The notes below the pieces were generated by a model. That model was not told where the DNA came from. It worked only from the letters and a program-made list of their open reading frames with translations, and did no database searches. This document shows, piece after piece, positions 42,679 through 51,377 of a stretch of 64,000 bases of DNA. The DNA lies in assembly GCF_002563775.1 (NCBI RefSeq), contig NZ_PDJO01000001.1, positions 3,040,501 through 3,104,500 of the forward strand, written 5' to 3'. Source of the DNA: Thioclava sp. ES.031 (lineage in GTDB: Bacteria > Pseudomonadota > Alphaproteobacteria > Rhodobacterales > Rhodobacteraceae). The translations under genes and the position numbers were made by a program. Each line of letters opens with the position of its first letter. Position 1 is the stretch's first letter.

Positions 42679-43572
42679 TCATACCTCCACGTATTTGCGC
42701 CACGGATGCGCTTCCTTGAAGCCCAGAACCTCGCGCGCCTTGCGGTTCGAGATCGGCGCCTCGTCGGGGCCCATCTCGCGGGTGATCGGCGTGTTCGGGC
42801 AGTATTTCTTCAAGAACTCGGTGGTCGGCATATCGGCGGTGATCGTGTCGTTGACCGCGTTGAACACCTGATAGCCCAGCCCGTCCTTCTCGATGCACAG
42901 ATGCACGATCTCACCCAGATCGCGGGCGTCGATATAGCTCCAGGCGTTGCGCTTGCGGCTCATCGGGTCCTCGAGGAAGCCCTTGAACATGCCGTATTCA
43001 TCCGGCTCGATCACGTTGCCGATGCGCAGCGCGTAGATATCCGCGCCGTAACGGGCGGCGAAGGCGCGGGCGGTCTTTTCGTTGCAGACCTTGGAGAGCC
43101 CGTAGCTGTCCATCGGATCGCTGTCGTAATCTTCCTCGAGCGGGAAGGAATGGAAGTCCTTGTCACCCTCGGCGAAACAGACGCCATAGGTCGTCTCGGA
43201 CGAAGCGATGATCACCTTGCGCACGCCGAGCTTCATCGCCGCCTCGATCACGTTGTAGGTGCTCATGACGTTGGCTTGGTAGGTCACGTTGTCGGGCTCG
43301 ATCAGCACGCGCGGGATCGCGGCGAAATGCACGATCGCATCGGGCGGCGACGGCGGCGCGCCTTTCTCGAACCCGCCGAAATCGTGGTGGGTGGTGAGCG
43401 CGTTGAACACGGCGCCGCTGTCGGTCACGTCGGTGATCAGCGTGTTGACGCCCGGCACGTCGAGCGGCTTGAGGTCGACGTTGAGCACATCGTAGCCCTT
43501 GCTCAGCAGATGCGGCACCGCATGACGCCCAGCCTTGCCGGTTCCGCCTGTAAATACTACGCGCTTGGTCAT
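42679..43572 (-). CDS. NAD-dependent epimerase/dehydratase-type sugar dehydrogenase
   Basis: A 297-residue extended SDR. The NAD loop is VFTGGTGKAGRHAVPHL near residues 5-21 (GxxGxxG), followed by the Asp after beta2 in VLNVDLKPLD, ASSETTYGV, and the catalytic YxxxK in DSYGLSKVCNE (about residues 147-157). The short C-terminus resembles sugar or uronate dehydrogenases more than UDP-sugar epimerases. The start at 43572 is chosen over 43593 because of CGGAGA upstream. It lies 46 bp after the ABC ATPase gene. Substrate probably the imported sugar or its lactone precursor; not proven. Confidence 0.78.
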   Translation of the reverse strand: MTKRVVFTGGTGKAGRHAVPHLLSKGYDVLNVDLKPLDVPGVNTLITDVTDSGAVFNALTTHHDFGGFEKGAPPSPPDAIVHFAAIPRVLIEPDNVTYQANVMSTYNVIEAAMKLGVRKVIIASSETTYGVCFAEGDKDFHSFPLEEDYDSDPMDSYGLSKVCNEKTARAFAARYGADIYALRIGNVIEPDEYGMFKGFLEDPMSRKRNAWSYIDARDLGEIVHLCIEKDGLGYQVFNAVNDTITADMPTTEFLKKYCPNTPITREMGPDEAPISNRKAREVLGFKEAHPWRKYVEV

Positions 43573-43618
43573 TTCAGTCTCCGTTTCGTTCATTCACATT
43601 TGGTTCGACGGGACGGCC

Positions 43619-45121
43619 TCAGCCGGTCGCCGCCAGCATCACGCTTTCCTGCGTGGCGTTCTCTCGGGTCAGTTCGCCGCTGATCTTCCCCTCCTTCAGC
43701 ACGATCACACGGTCGCTGATCGCGAGGATCTCCGGCAGATCCGAAGAGACGACAATGATCGACATTCCCTCCTCGGCCATCTTGCCCAGCAACGTGTGGA
43801 CCTCTGCCTTGGCGCCGATATCGATCCCGCGCGTCGGTTCGTCGACGATCAAGATCTGCGGGCGGCGCGCGGCCCATTTCGCCAACACGACCTTCTGCTG
43901 GTTGCCGCCCGACAGGTTGAGCACCTTCTGCTCGGGCGACGGCGTCTTGATGCCCAGCGCGCGGATGTAATCCGCACAGGCCGCGGTTTCCTTGCGACGG
44001 TTCACGAAGTCGAGGCTGCAATAGTCACTCAGATGCGTCAGCGAGAAATTCTCGCGCACCGACATGCCGAGGACAAGCCCGCGCGACTGTCGATCCTCGG
44101 TCACAAATCCGAGCCCATGTTCGATCGCGTCTGAGGGCGAGGAAATCCGCGCCGGTTTGCCATTGATCGAAATCTCGCCGCTATGGGGGCGGCTGCCGAA
44201 GATCATCTCCATCACTTCGGTCCGCCCGGCGCCGACCAGACCGAAGAAGCCCAGCACCTCGCCGCGACGCAGGTCGAAATCGACGTCGCGCACGAAGACG
44301 CCTTCGTCCTTCACGCGTTTCTCGGTGAGATTGCGCACCGACATCAGAACCTCGTCGGTCGCGTGGGAGATGTGATGGCCGAACAGCTGGTCGAGTTCGC
44401 GATCCACCATCAGGCGCACCAGAAGGTCGCTCGTCATTTCGGACACCGGACGAGTATCCACGGTGCGCCCGTCGCGCAGCACGGTGACGCGGTCGGCGAT
44501 CTCGAAGATCTCTTCGAGCTTGTGCGAGATGAAGACGATGCCGACACCCTGCGCGGCCAGCTTGCGCGACATGCGCAACAGCGTCGATGCTTCGTGGTGG
44601 CTGAGCGACGCGGTCGGCTCGTCCATGATGATGAGTTTGGAATTGTAGGAGATGGCGCGGGCGATCTCGATCAGCTGTCTCTGGCCGATCGAAAGCGTGC
44701 CAACCATCGCTTCTGGGTCGATTTCCACGCCAAGCTCGTGCAGCACCGCGCGGGTGTCCGCATTCATCTTGGTGCGGTCGATCAGGCCCGTGGGCAACAG
44801 CGGCTCGCGCGCGAGAAAGACGTTCTCGGCGACGGTGAGGTTATTCACCACCGCGAGTTCCTGGTAGATGATCGAGATGCCGAGCGACCGGGCATGGACC
44901 GGGTTCTTGATGACGACGGGTTCGCCCTCGACCCGGATCTCGCCGCCCGGATCGGCGCGCAGCACGCCGGTCATGATCTTCATCAGGGTGCTCTTGCCGG
45001 CGCCATTCTCACCCGCCAGCACATGCACCTCTCCGGAATTGAGATGCAGGTCGACGTGGTCTAGCGCCTTCACCCCGGGAAAGGTCTTGGAAATGCTGAT
45101 CATTTCGAGAAACGGTTTCAT
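43619..45121 (-). CDS. Sugar ABC transporter ATP-binding protein (RbsA/XylG type)
   Basis: A 500-residue double ATPase. Domain 1 has GENGAGKSTLMKIM (Walker A), TLSIGQRQLIEIARAI (signature) and LIIMDEPTASLS. Domain 2 has the degenerate P-loop GLVGAGRTEVMEMIF, LSGGNQQKVVLAKW and ILIVDEPTRGID. ATG 45121 is preferred with GAGG five bases upstream; a GTG one codon earlier is possible. It works with the permease at 46287 and the binding protein at 45187. A strong hairpin lies between it and the binding-protein gene. Confidence 0.9.
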   Translation of the reverse strand: MKPFLEMISISKTFPGVKALDHVDLHLNSGEVHVLAGENGAGKSTLMKIMTGVLRADPGGEIRVEGEPVVIKNPVHARSLGISIIYQELAVVNNLTVAENVFLAREPLLPTGLIDRTKMNADTRAVLHELGVEIDPEAMVGTLSIGQRQLIEIARAISYNSKLIIMDEPTASLSHHEASTLLRMSRKLAAQGVGIVFISHKLEEIFEIADRVTVLRDGRTVDTRPVSEMTSDLLVRLMVDRELDQLFGHHISHATDEVLMSVRNLTEKRVKDEGVFVRDVDFDLRRGEVLGFFGLVGAGRTEVMEMIFGSRPHSGEISINGKPARISSPSDAIEHGLGFVTEDRQSRGLVLGMSVRENFSLTHLSDYCSLDFVNRRKETAACADYIRALGIKTPSPEQKVLNLSGGNQQKVVLAKWAARRPQILIVDEPTRGIDIGAKAEVHTLLGKMAEEGMSIIVVSSDLPEILAISDRVIVLKEGKISGELTRENATQESVMLAATG

Positions 45122-45145
45122 CACGGCCTCAGGCTGAAGAATGTC

Positions 45146-45171
45146 GGGCGGGGCCGCGTTTGGCCCCGCCC
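45146..45171 (-). promoter_or_regulatory. Intercistronic hairpin after the second sugar-binding-protein gene
   Basis: GGGCGGGGCC (45146-45155) pairs perfectly with GGCCCCGCCC (45162-45171) over a six-base loop, just downstream of the binding-protein stop. It has the same placement as the hairpin between rhaS and rhaT. Confidence 0.7.
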
Positions 45172-45186
45172 AGGTCTTGTCGGAGA

Positions 45187-46119
45187 TTACTTGGTGTAGC
45201 TGTCGAGGTTGTCGGCAGTCACAACGGTCACACCGGTGTCGATGTTCTGCGGGTCGGTCTCTTCACCCTTGATCTGGGCCACGAGATGCTCGACCGCCAG
45301 CTTGCCCATCGTGATCGGGCGCTGCACCATGATGCCGTCGATGAAGCCTTCCTTCACGCCTTTGATCGTGTCGGGCAGATCGTCGAAGGCAAAGACCTTC
45401 AGCTGGCCTTTCTTATCCGCGAATTCCTGCTGCGCGAGAACCTTCGCCACGGCCGGGCCACCGACCTGGCTGATGCCGAAGATACCCGAGAGGTTCGGGT
45501 TGGCGCGCAGGAGCGCCTCGGTCACCGACACGGCGCGCGCGAGGTCATCCTCGGTGCCTTCGGTCGCAACCAACTTGATGTCGGGATATTCGGCCAGCGC
45601 TTCCTTCACGCCGTCGATCCGCTCGTTCAGGTTCGACGCGCCGAGCTGACCGGTGACGATCGCCACTTCACCCTTGCCGCCGAGCGCTTCCGCCATGGAT
45701 TTGCCCATGGTCACGCCAGCCTGCTTGTTGATCGTGCCGATATACATGCTGCGCGAGCTGTTGGCGCTGTCACTGTCGAAGGTGACGACCTTGATGCCCG
45801 CATCGGTGGCCTGCTTGATGATGCCTTCGACCGATTTCGGCTCGTTGACCGAGATCCCGATCCCGTCGACATGGCGTGCCATCAGGTCCTCGATGATCTT
45901 GACCTGCGTCGAACCTTGCGTGTTCGCGGGCACAACCCACTGATACTTCACGCCCAGTTCATTGGCCGCTTCCGCGCCACCGGTGTTGCAGTCGTCGAAG
46001 AACGGAACGGCCACTTTCGGCACGAGCGCCACGGTGATGTCCTGAGCATAGGACGCTGCCGTCCCCATACCGGTTGCCAGGGCCAGAACCGCAGCGGCGG
46101 CTTTCATTGCAATACGCAT
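45187..46119 (-). CDS. Periplasmic sugar-binding protein (RbsB type)
   Basis: A 310-residue secreted binding protein. The signal peptide is MRIAMKAAAAVLALATGMGT with cleavage likely after SYA at about residue 24. The mature part begins DITVALVPKVAVPFFDDCN, with RHVDGIGISVNEPKS and VVTFDSDSANSSRSMYIG in the ligand cleft, typical of ribose/xylose/polyol binders. The ATG at 46119 has GGAGGAG upstream. Unlike the usual order the permease gene comes first in this operon. Ligand unknown; a C4-C6 sugar, polyol or lactone fits the neighbours. Confidence 0.88.
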   Translation of the reverse strand: MRIAMKAAAAVLALATGMGTAASYAQDITVALVPKVAVPFFDDCNTGGAEAANELGVKYQWVVPANTQGSTQVKIIEDLMARHVDGIGISVNEPKSVEGIIKQATDAGIKVVTFDSDSANSSRSMYIGTINKQAGVTMGKSMAEALGGKGEVAIVTGQLGASNLNERIDGVKEALAEYPDIKLVATEGTEDDLARAVSVTEALLRANPNLSGIFGISQVGGPAVAKVLAQQEFADKKGQLKVFAFDDLPDTIKGVKEGFIDGIMVQRPITMGKLAVEHLVAQIKGEETDPQNIDTGVTVVTADNLDSYTK

Positions 46120-46286
46120 CTTGTCTCCTCCTCCGGACCCAACCAACCGCGGCGGGCCCCTGTTGTTGATGCAGTTTCGGTTTCACGCCCCGCACCGGGG
46201 CATTCTTCGTCCGGATCTCGCGCCGCTCTCTCCTCTTCGAGACGCGGTCCGGCTTCTTGATCTTGTTCCTTCCCGGACGGCGCGGC

Positions 46287-47249
46287 TCAGCCGCGCCCGC
46301 CCATCCGATTGCGCAGCACGTCCAGGCTAACCGCGATCAGGATCACGCCGCCGGTAATGGCCTGCTGGGCATAGGTGTTGATGTTGAGCAGGACGACGCC
46401 GTTGGCGATCTCGCCAATCAGGGCAGCCCCGATGACCGCGCCGAGTACCGAGCCGATACCGCCCGCGAGGCTCGCCCCGCCGATTGCAGCCGCGGCGATC
46501 ACTTCAAGTTCCGAACCGAAGCCGGAAGCCGGCTCTGCCGAGAGATAGCGCGAGAAGGCGATGACGCCGGCCAGCGCGGAAATCGTCGAGGACAGAACAT
46601 AGACCGCGAGCTTGACGCGCTGGACCTTCACCCCGCTCAGACGCGCCGCGTTCTCGTTGCCGCCCGTGGCATAGACGTGCCGACCGAAGCGGGTCCGGGT
46701 CATGATGACCGTGAAGATGAGCGTCAGCACGAGCAGAATGACCACCGGCACCGGCACCGGGCCGACATAGCCCTGCCCCAGAAAGCTGAAGCTCTCGGGC
46801 GTCTCCGGGGTCAGCGGCACGCCGTGGGTGATCATGTACATAAGGCCGCGCCCGATGCTCAGCGTGCCGAGCGTGGCGATGAACGGCGGCAGACCGATCG
46901 CGGTGATCAGCAGCCCGTTGGTCAGCCCGAAGGCAAGCCCGACACCGAGCCCCGCAGCCACCGCCGCATATTGCGAATAGCCCGCGTCGAAACAGAGCGC
47001 CGTGATCAGACCGGCAAGCCCCATCGCGGAGCCAACCGACAGGTCGATCCCGCCGGTGATGATGACCATCACCATGCCGATGCTCATGATGGCCGTCAGC
47101 GAGAATGCCCGCGACACGCCCATCAGGTTCGACACGGTCAGGAAATACGGTGTGAACAGGCTGATCAGCAGCCCCATCAGGATCAACGCGATCAGAACGT
47201 TGAATTCACGCATGTGACGCAGTTGAAGCAATTGATGCAGGACTCGCAT
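46287..47249 (-). CDS. Sugar ABC transporter permease (RbsC type)
   Basis: A 320-residue BPD_transp_2 permease with about ten hydrophobic segments. The signature GGIDLSVGSAMGLAG is at about residues 61-75 and GGASLAGGIGSVLGAVIGAA toward the C-terminus. The ATG at 47249 follows GAAAGGAAA. It is the first gene of the operon, and the only permease, so it probably forms a homodimer. A 167-bp gap with a small hairpin (GCCCC/GGGGC near 46187-46201) separates it from the binding protein. Transcription should begin near the palindromes at 47396 and 47419. Confidence 0.9.
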   Translation of the reverse strand: MRVLHQLLQLRHMREFNVLIALILMGLLISLFTPYFLTVSNLMGVSRAFSLTAIMSIGMVMVIITGGIDLSVGSAMGLAGLITALCFDAGYSQYAAVAAGLGVGLAFGLTNGLLITAIGLPPFIATLGTLSIGRGLMYMITHGVPLTPETPESFSFLGQGYVGPVPVPVVILLVLTLIFTVIMTRTRFGRHVYATGGNENAARLSGVKVQRVKLAVYVLSSTISALAGVIAFSRYLSAEPASGFGSELEVIAAAAIGGASLAGGIGSVLGAVIGAALIGEIANGVVLLNINTYAQQAITGGVILIAVSLDVLRNRMGGRG

Positions 47250-47395
47250 GGATTTCCTTTCCGATGGCGTGACCGAATTTTCTGACAGTGCCAAAACGCC
47301 CCTCCCTTCTCCGCATCCCCGACGTTCCACACGCTCATCCCGGAACCGATCTCGTCGGTGAGGGGCTGGCGGGTCGGACGGGGATACGCCCGAAA

Positions 47396-47409
47396 TGCTA
47401 GCGCTGCCA
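47396..47409. promoter_or_regulatory. Degenerate LacI-type operator
   Basis: TGCTAGCGCTGCCA matches the consensus palindrome at 11 of 14 positions and lies 23 bp, about two helical turns, from the perfect site at 47419. Confidence 0.45.
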
Positions 47410-47418
47410 TTCCTCCTG

Positions 47419-47432
47419 TGACAGCGCTGTCA
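47419..47432. promoter_or_regulatory. LacI-type operator O1
   Basis: TGACAGCGCTGTCA is a perfect 14-bp palindrome with central CG, 170 bp upstream of the permease start. An identical copy lies exactly 200 bp away. Confidence 0.8.
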
Positions 47433-47618
47433 TATTGCGAACGGCAAAGACGACTTGTCAATCAGCAAATAACAAAAACTTGTCCTTGGCCACGCGTCGG
47501 AACGACGCCCCCTCACCTGCGGAACGTAGTTCCGAGCCCCGCCAAAGCGTTTCAAACAAGGGCCTTGAGACATTCCGGCTTGTCATCGAGCCGGGTCCGT
47601 GGTGATACTCGCAAAATA

Positions 47619-47632
47619 TGACAGCGCTGTCA
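47619..47632. promoter_or_regulatory. LacI-type operator O2
   Basis: A second perfect TGACAGCGCTGTCA, 48 bp upstream of the racemase-family start codon and inside the probable promoter of the rightward operon. With O1 it could support a repression loop. Confidence 0.8.
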
Positions 47633-47679
47633 TAGACAACGGGGCGACAGCGCCCCGACCGCAACAAAGGAGCCCGCCG

Positions 47680-48363
47680 ATGACCGATGGAAGACACGAA
47701 TCACCCCGCCCTCTGGCGATGATCCACACCGTCGCCGGGCTGATCCCGGAACTCGAAGGTCTGGCGCAGGAGCACCTGCCCGACTGGAAAGTTTTCAACA
47801 TGCTCGACGAGAGCCTTTTGCGCCTGACGATCCGCGAGGGGTCGGTCAGCCCGATGACGGCGCGACGCCTGACGGGCATGATCTGGTCGGCGGTCGATGC
47901 GGGGGCCGAAGCCGTGCTCGTGACCTGCTCCAGCCTCGGCGGCGCGGTCGAACGTATCGCACCGCTCTGCCCCTTCCCGCTGATCCGTATCGACGAGGGG
48001 ATGGCACAGGAGGCGGTCGCGAAAGGCCGCCGCATCGGCGTGCTCGCGACCCTGCAATCGACCCTGACACCCACCGTCGAACTGGTCGAACGCGTCAGCC
48101 GCGAGGCTGGGGCGGACAGCACCATCACAAGCGAGGTCGTCGAAGGCGCCTTCGAGACACTGCAATCGGGCGACCGGGAGGGACATGACGCTCGGGTGGC
48201 CGAAGGCATCGCCCGGCTCTCCCGCGAAAACGACGTGGTGGTTCTGGCGCAGGCCTCGATGGCGCGCGCGCTCGAACAGCTCGAACCGAGCGCGGATGAC
48301 CCGCCGGTTCTGACCAGCCCGACGCTGGGCATCGCCCATGCAGCAAGACATCTGGCGCGCTGA
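47680..48363 (+). CDS. Asp/Glu/hydantoin racemase-family protein
   Basis: A 227-residue protein with the racemase fold. VLVTCSSLGGAVERI has one candidate catalytic Cys (about residue 82) in the expected position; the second half contains VVLAQASMARALEQL where the second Cys of true racemases would be Ala/Ser. It may therefore not be a two-Cys racemase and may act as an isomerase, decarboxylase or lyase of the AroM/arylmalonate-decarboxylase kind. The ATG at 47680 follows AAAGGAG. It is the first gene of a rightward pair with the aldo-keto reductase, under operator O2. Likely part of the sugar-acid pathway; reaction unknown. Confidence 0.78.
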   Translation: MTDGRHESPRPLAMIHTVAGLIPELEGLAQEHLPDWKVFNMLDESLLRLTIREGSVSPMTARRLTGMIWSAVDAGAEAVLVTCSSLGGAVERIAPLCPFPLIRIDEGMAQEAVAKGRRIGVLATLQSTLTPTVELVERVSREAGADSTITSEVVEGAFETLQSGDREGHDARVAEGIARLSRENDVVVLAQASMARALEQLEPSADDPPVLTSPTLGIAHAARHLAR

Positions 48364-48403
48364 TCGCGCCTGAGGAAACGATACTCAAGAGGAGGAGATA
48401 TCC

Positions 48404-49459
48404 ATGAAATACAGAACCCTAGGACGATCAGGGCTCAAGGTCTCGGTGCTCACGATGGGCACGTTCACCTTCGGCGGCGCAGGCGCCTTCAAGGCCGTCG
48501 GCGCGCAAGGCGTCAGCGAAGCGCGCAAGCTGGTCGACACCTGCATCGACGCCGGCATCAACCTCTATGACACCGCGAACATGTACTCGACCGGCCTGTC
48601 GGAAGAGATCCTTGGCGAAGTGCTCGACGGCCGGCGCGATGACGTGCTGATCTCCTCCAAGGCGCGGATGCGGATCGCCGACGGCCCCAACGACGAGGGG
48701 TTCTCGCGCTATCACCTGATCCGCGAATGCGAACGCTCACTCAAGCGGCTGCGCACCGACCATATCGACATCTACCACATGCATGAATGGGACGGCGTGA
48801 CCCCGATGGAGGAGATGGTCTCGGCGCTCGACACGCTCGTGCAACAGGGCAAGGTCCGCTACATCGCCTGCTCGAACTTCTCGGGCTGGCACATCATGAA
48901 AGCGCTCGGCGTCAGCGACCGGAGCCTCCGCGAGCGCTTCGTGGCGCAGCAGATCCACTACACGCTCGAGGCCCGCGAGGCGGAATACGAATTGCTCCCG
49001 ATCTCGGTCGATCAGGGGCTGGGCGTGCTGGTCTGGAGCCCGCTCGCCGCTGGCCTCCTGTCGGGCAAGCATCGCCGCGGCAAGGACACGCCGGAAGGCT
49101 CGCGTCAGTTCGCAGGCTGGACCGAGCCGCCGATCCGCGACGAGGAGAAGCTGTGGAACATCGTCGACACGTTGGTCGAGATCGGCGACGCGCATGGGGT
49201 CTCGGCCGCGCAGGTCGCGCTGGCATGGCTGCTGACGCGTCCTGCAGTCAGCTCGCTCGTCATCGGCGGACGTAACGAGCAGCAGTTCCGCGACAATTTC
49301 CGCGCCGTGGATCTGGAGTTGAGCGAGGACGAGCTGAAGCGCCTGCACGAGGTCAGCAAGCTGCCCGTGATCTACCCCTACTGGCACCAGCAGCAATTCG
49401 CCTCGGACCGGTTCAGCCCGGGCGACTGGGCGCTGCATCGCGATTACATCGAAAGCTGA
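48404..49459 (+). CDS. Aldo-keto reductase
   Basis: A 351-residue TIM-barrel oxidoreductase. The catalytic tetrad is visible: Asp and Tyr in LYDTANMYSTGLSEE (about residues 51-65), Lys in LISSKARMRIAD, and His in DIYHMHEWDG. The cofactor region has WSPLAAGLLSGKHRRG and SLVIGGRNEQQFRDN, as in AKR families that include YajO and the YghZ/Kv-beta-like enzymes. The ATG at 48404 has AGGAGGAG upstream. It would reduce or oxidise a sugar or small aldehyde. Co-transcribed with the racemase-family gene (40-bp gap) and convergent with otnI. Confidence 0.88.
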   Translation: MKYRTLGRSGLKVSVLTMGTFTFGGAGAFKAVGAQGVSEARKLVDTCIDAGINLYDTANMYSTGLSEEILGEVLDGRRDDVLISSKARMRIADGPNDEGFSRYHLIRECERSLKRLRTDHIDIYHMHEWDGVTPMEEMVSALDTLVQQGKVRYIACSNFSGWHIMKALGVSDRSLRERFVAQQIHYTLEAREAEYELLPISVDQGLGVLVWSPLAAGLLSGKHRRGKDTPEGSRQFAGWTEPPIRDEEKLWNIVDTLVEIGDAHGVSAAQVALAWLLTRPAVSSLVIGGRNEQQFRDNFRAVDLELSEDELKRLHEVSKLPVIYPYWHQQQFASDRFSPGDWALHRDYIES

Positions 49460-49478
49460 TCAGGGGCGCGCCTTCGTC

Positions 49479-50249
49479 TCAGGCGAAGGCGCGCATCCAC
49501 CCGAGGCCGTCCTCTGTCCGGCCCGCCGGGCGATATTCGCAGCCCACGAACCCGTCATAGCCCAGCGCGTCCAGCTCATTCAGGATGCGCGTATCGTCGA
49601 GCTCACCGGTGCCGGGCTCATGCCGATCCGGCACCGCAGCGATCTGCACATGCCCGATGATCGGCGCCATCTCCCGCAGCCCCATCAGCACGTCACCGTG
49701 CAGGATCTGGCGGTGATAGATGTCGAATTGCAGCTTGAGATTGGGCAGCCCCAACGCCGCGATCAGATCGGCGGCGAAGCTGAAATCATCCAGAAAATAC
49801 CCCGGCATGTCGCGCGTGTTGATCGGCTCGATCACCACGTCGCGCCCCTGGGCCCCGGCCGCATCACAGACCCGCCGCAGCGAGTCGCGATAGGCTTGCC
49901 GCGCTGCCGTATCTTGGCGTGAGGCCAGCCCGCTCATCACATGGACCCGCCCGACCCCGGTCGCCTCTGCGTAGCGCAGAGCGGTGTCGATCGAGGCCCG
50001 AAATTCCTCTCCGCGTTCCGGCAGAGCCGCCAGCCCGCGATCACCCGCCGCCCAATTGCCGGGCGGCAGATTGAAGAGCGCCTGAGTCAGCCCGTTCTCA
50101 TGCAGCCGCTCCGCGATCGCCTCGGGCGGGTGGTCATAGGGAAAGAGATATTCGACCGCATCGAAGCCCGCCTTTTTCGCCGCGGCGAAGCGGTCGAGAA
50201 AATCGTGCTCGGTGAACATCATCGTCAGGTTGGCGGCAAATCTGGGCAT
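49479..50249 (-). CDS. otnI: 2-oxo-tetronate isomerase (hydroxypyruvate isomerase family)
   Basis: A 256-residue xylose-isomerase-like TIM barrel. It starts RFAANLTMMFTEHDFLDRF, as typical for Hyi/OtnI, with DAVEYLFPYDHPPEAI, the metal ligands in VVIEPINTRDMPGYFL and LQFDIYHRQILHGD, and GFVGCEYRPAG at the end. In the L-threonate pathway OtnI converts 2-oxo- to 3-oxo-tetronate. It lies 3 bp after ltnD, and otnK/otnC are close by, which supports this assignment over plain hydroxypyruvate isomerase. Confidence 0.9.
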   Translation of the reverse strand: MPRFAANLTMMFTEHDFLDRFAAAKKAGFDAVEYLFPYDHPPEAIAERLHENGLTQALFNLPPGNWAAGDRGLAALPERGEEFRASIDTALRYAEATGVGRVHVMSGLASRQDTAARQAYRDSLRRVCDAAGAQGRDVVIEPINTRDMPGYFLDDFSFAADLIAALGLPNLKLQFDIYHRQILHGDVLMGLREMAPIIGHVQIAAVPDRHEPGTGELDDTRILNELDALGYDGFVGCEYRPAGRTEDGLGWMRAFA

Positions 50250-50252
50250 CGT

Positions 50253-51179
50253 TCAGCCCTCACTTGCAGGGGTGGCGGTGGGCAGTTCGAGCCCTGCGAT
50301 ATCTGCCAGCATCCGCGCCACCGAGGCATCGTCATCGCGCCCCATGCCTGCCGCCGCCGTCATGACGAACATCTGCATCGCTGTGCTTGCAATCGGGGTC
50401 GGAAATTTCATGTCCCGCCCGATATCCGCCACGATCCCGAGGTCCTTGGTGAAGATATCCACCGCACTGCGCGGGCTGTAATCACCCTCGAGCACATGCG
50501 GCACCCGGTTCTCGAACATCCAGGAATTGCCCGCCGAGGCAGTGATCACCTCGTAGACCTTCTCCAGATCCAGATCCATCGCCTTTGCGAAGGTGATCGC
50601 CTCGCAGGCCGCCGCGATATGCACCCCGGCCAGAAGCTGATTGACCACCTTGAAAGCCGCGCCCGTGCCCGCCTCCTCGCCCAGCTCGTAGACCTTGGCC
50701 GCGACGCTATCGAGCGCCGGGCGGATGCGCGCAAAAGTCGCAGACGGGCCGGAGCCCATGATCGTCAATTCACCGCTGGCGGCACGCACCGCACCGCCGC
50801 TGATCGGCGTGTCGAGATACTCCACGCCCACCTCGGCGCAGCGCTTGGCGAAGACGCGCGCCAGATCGGGCGCCATCGTGGCGCAGGACATCACGACGCC
50901 GCCTTTGGACATGGTCGCGACGGCGCCGCCCGGTCCGAAAAGCACCTGCTCTGTCTGGTCGGCATTGACGACCACGGCGATCACCAGATCCGCATCTTGC
51001 GCACCCGTCGCAGGCTCGGCCGCAACCGCGCCGCCAAGCGCCGCGAAGCGCTCCATCGCATCGGCATTCACATCGACGCCCGTCACCGCGAACCCGTCTC
51101 GCAGCAAGCTCTCGGCCATGCCGAAGCCCATCGATCCCAGACCGATGACACAGACCTTCGTCTCTTGGGGTGACTTCAT
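50253..51179 (-). CDS. ltnD: L-threonate dehydrogenase
   Basis: A 308-residue beta-hydroxyacid dehydrogenase. The NAD loop is VCVIGLGSMGFGMAESLL (about residues 9-26), followed by DTPISGGAVRAASGELTIM (substrate loop) and the catalytic Lys in AAFKVVNQLLAGVHIA. The N-terminus MKSPQETKVCVIG has ATG 51179. LtnD oxidises L-threonate to 2-oxo-tetronate. The gene is directly upstream of otnI and diverges from otnK across a 198-bp region with a LacI-type operator. Another member of the same family is at 53326, so the exact C4 substrate of each is uncertain. Confidence 0.88.
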   Translation of the reverse strand: MKSPQETKVCVIGLGSMGFGMAESLLRDGFAVTGVDVNADAMERFAALGGAVAAEPATGAQDADLVIAVVVNADQTEQVLFGPGGAVATMSKGGVVMSCATMAPDLARVFAKRCAEVGVEYLDTPISGGAVRAASGELTIMGSGPSATFARIRPALDSVAAKVYELGEEAGTGAAFKVVNQLLAGVHIAAACEAITFAKAMDLDLEKVYEVITASAGNSWMFENRVPHVLEGDYSPRSAVDIFTKDLGIVADIGRDMKFPTPIASTAMQMFVMTAAAGMGRDDDASVARMLADIAGLELPTATPASEG

Positions 51180-51258
51180 GCGGAATACCTCTCAATCGCC
51201 GATTTCTAGTCTCACTCCGCCCCCTCCCAGCGTCCATCTTGCGCTTGCATTGCTGGAA

Positions 51259-51272
51259 TGATAGCGTTGTCA
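51259..51272. promoter_or_regulatory. LacI-type operator between ltnD and otnK
   Basis: TGATAGCGTTGTCA matches TGACAGCGCTGTCA at 12 of 14 positions. It lies between the divergent ltnD (start 51179) and otnK (start 51378) and links these genes to the importer operon. Confidence 0.7.
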
Positions 51273-51377
51273 TTACATCGTTAGCCCGAGCCGCAACGGC
51301 TTGGCAAGGGCTATGTGAAATCGCCGCCCCGAGCCGTCGGGGCGATCGGCGATCTGTGGACCGAGGGAGGAATTTCC

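Noticed and set aside
42679..43572. denD (D-erythronate dehydrogenase)
   Set aside because: The fold class fits, but the cofactor loop GGTGKAGRH and the rest do not clearly resemble DenD, so no symbol was given.
47192..47410. Minus-strand frame starting ATG 47410 behind AGGAGG in the permease leader
   Set aside because: The AGGAGG is only one base from the ATG, the product is Cys-rich without family resemblance, and it would run over the real permease start. The AGGAGG lies between two operator-like palindromes.
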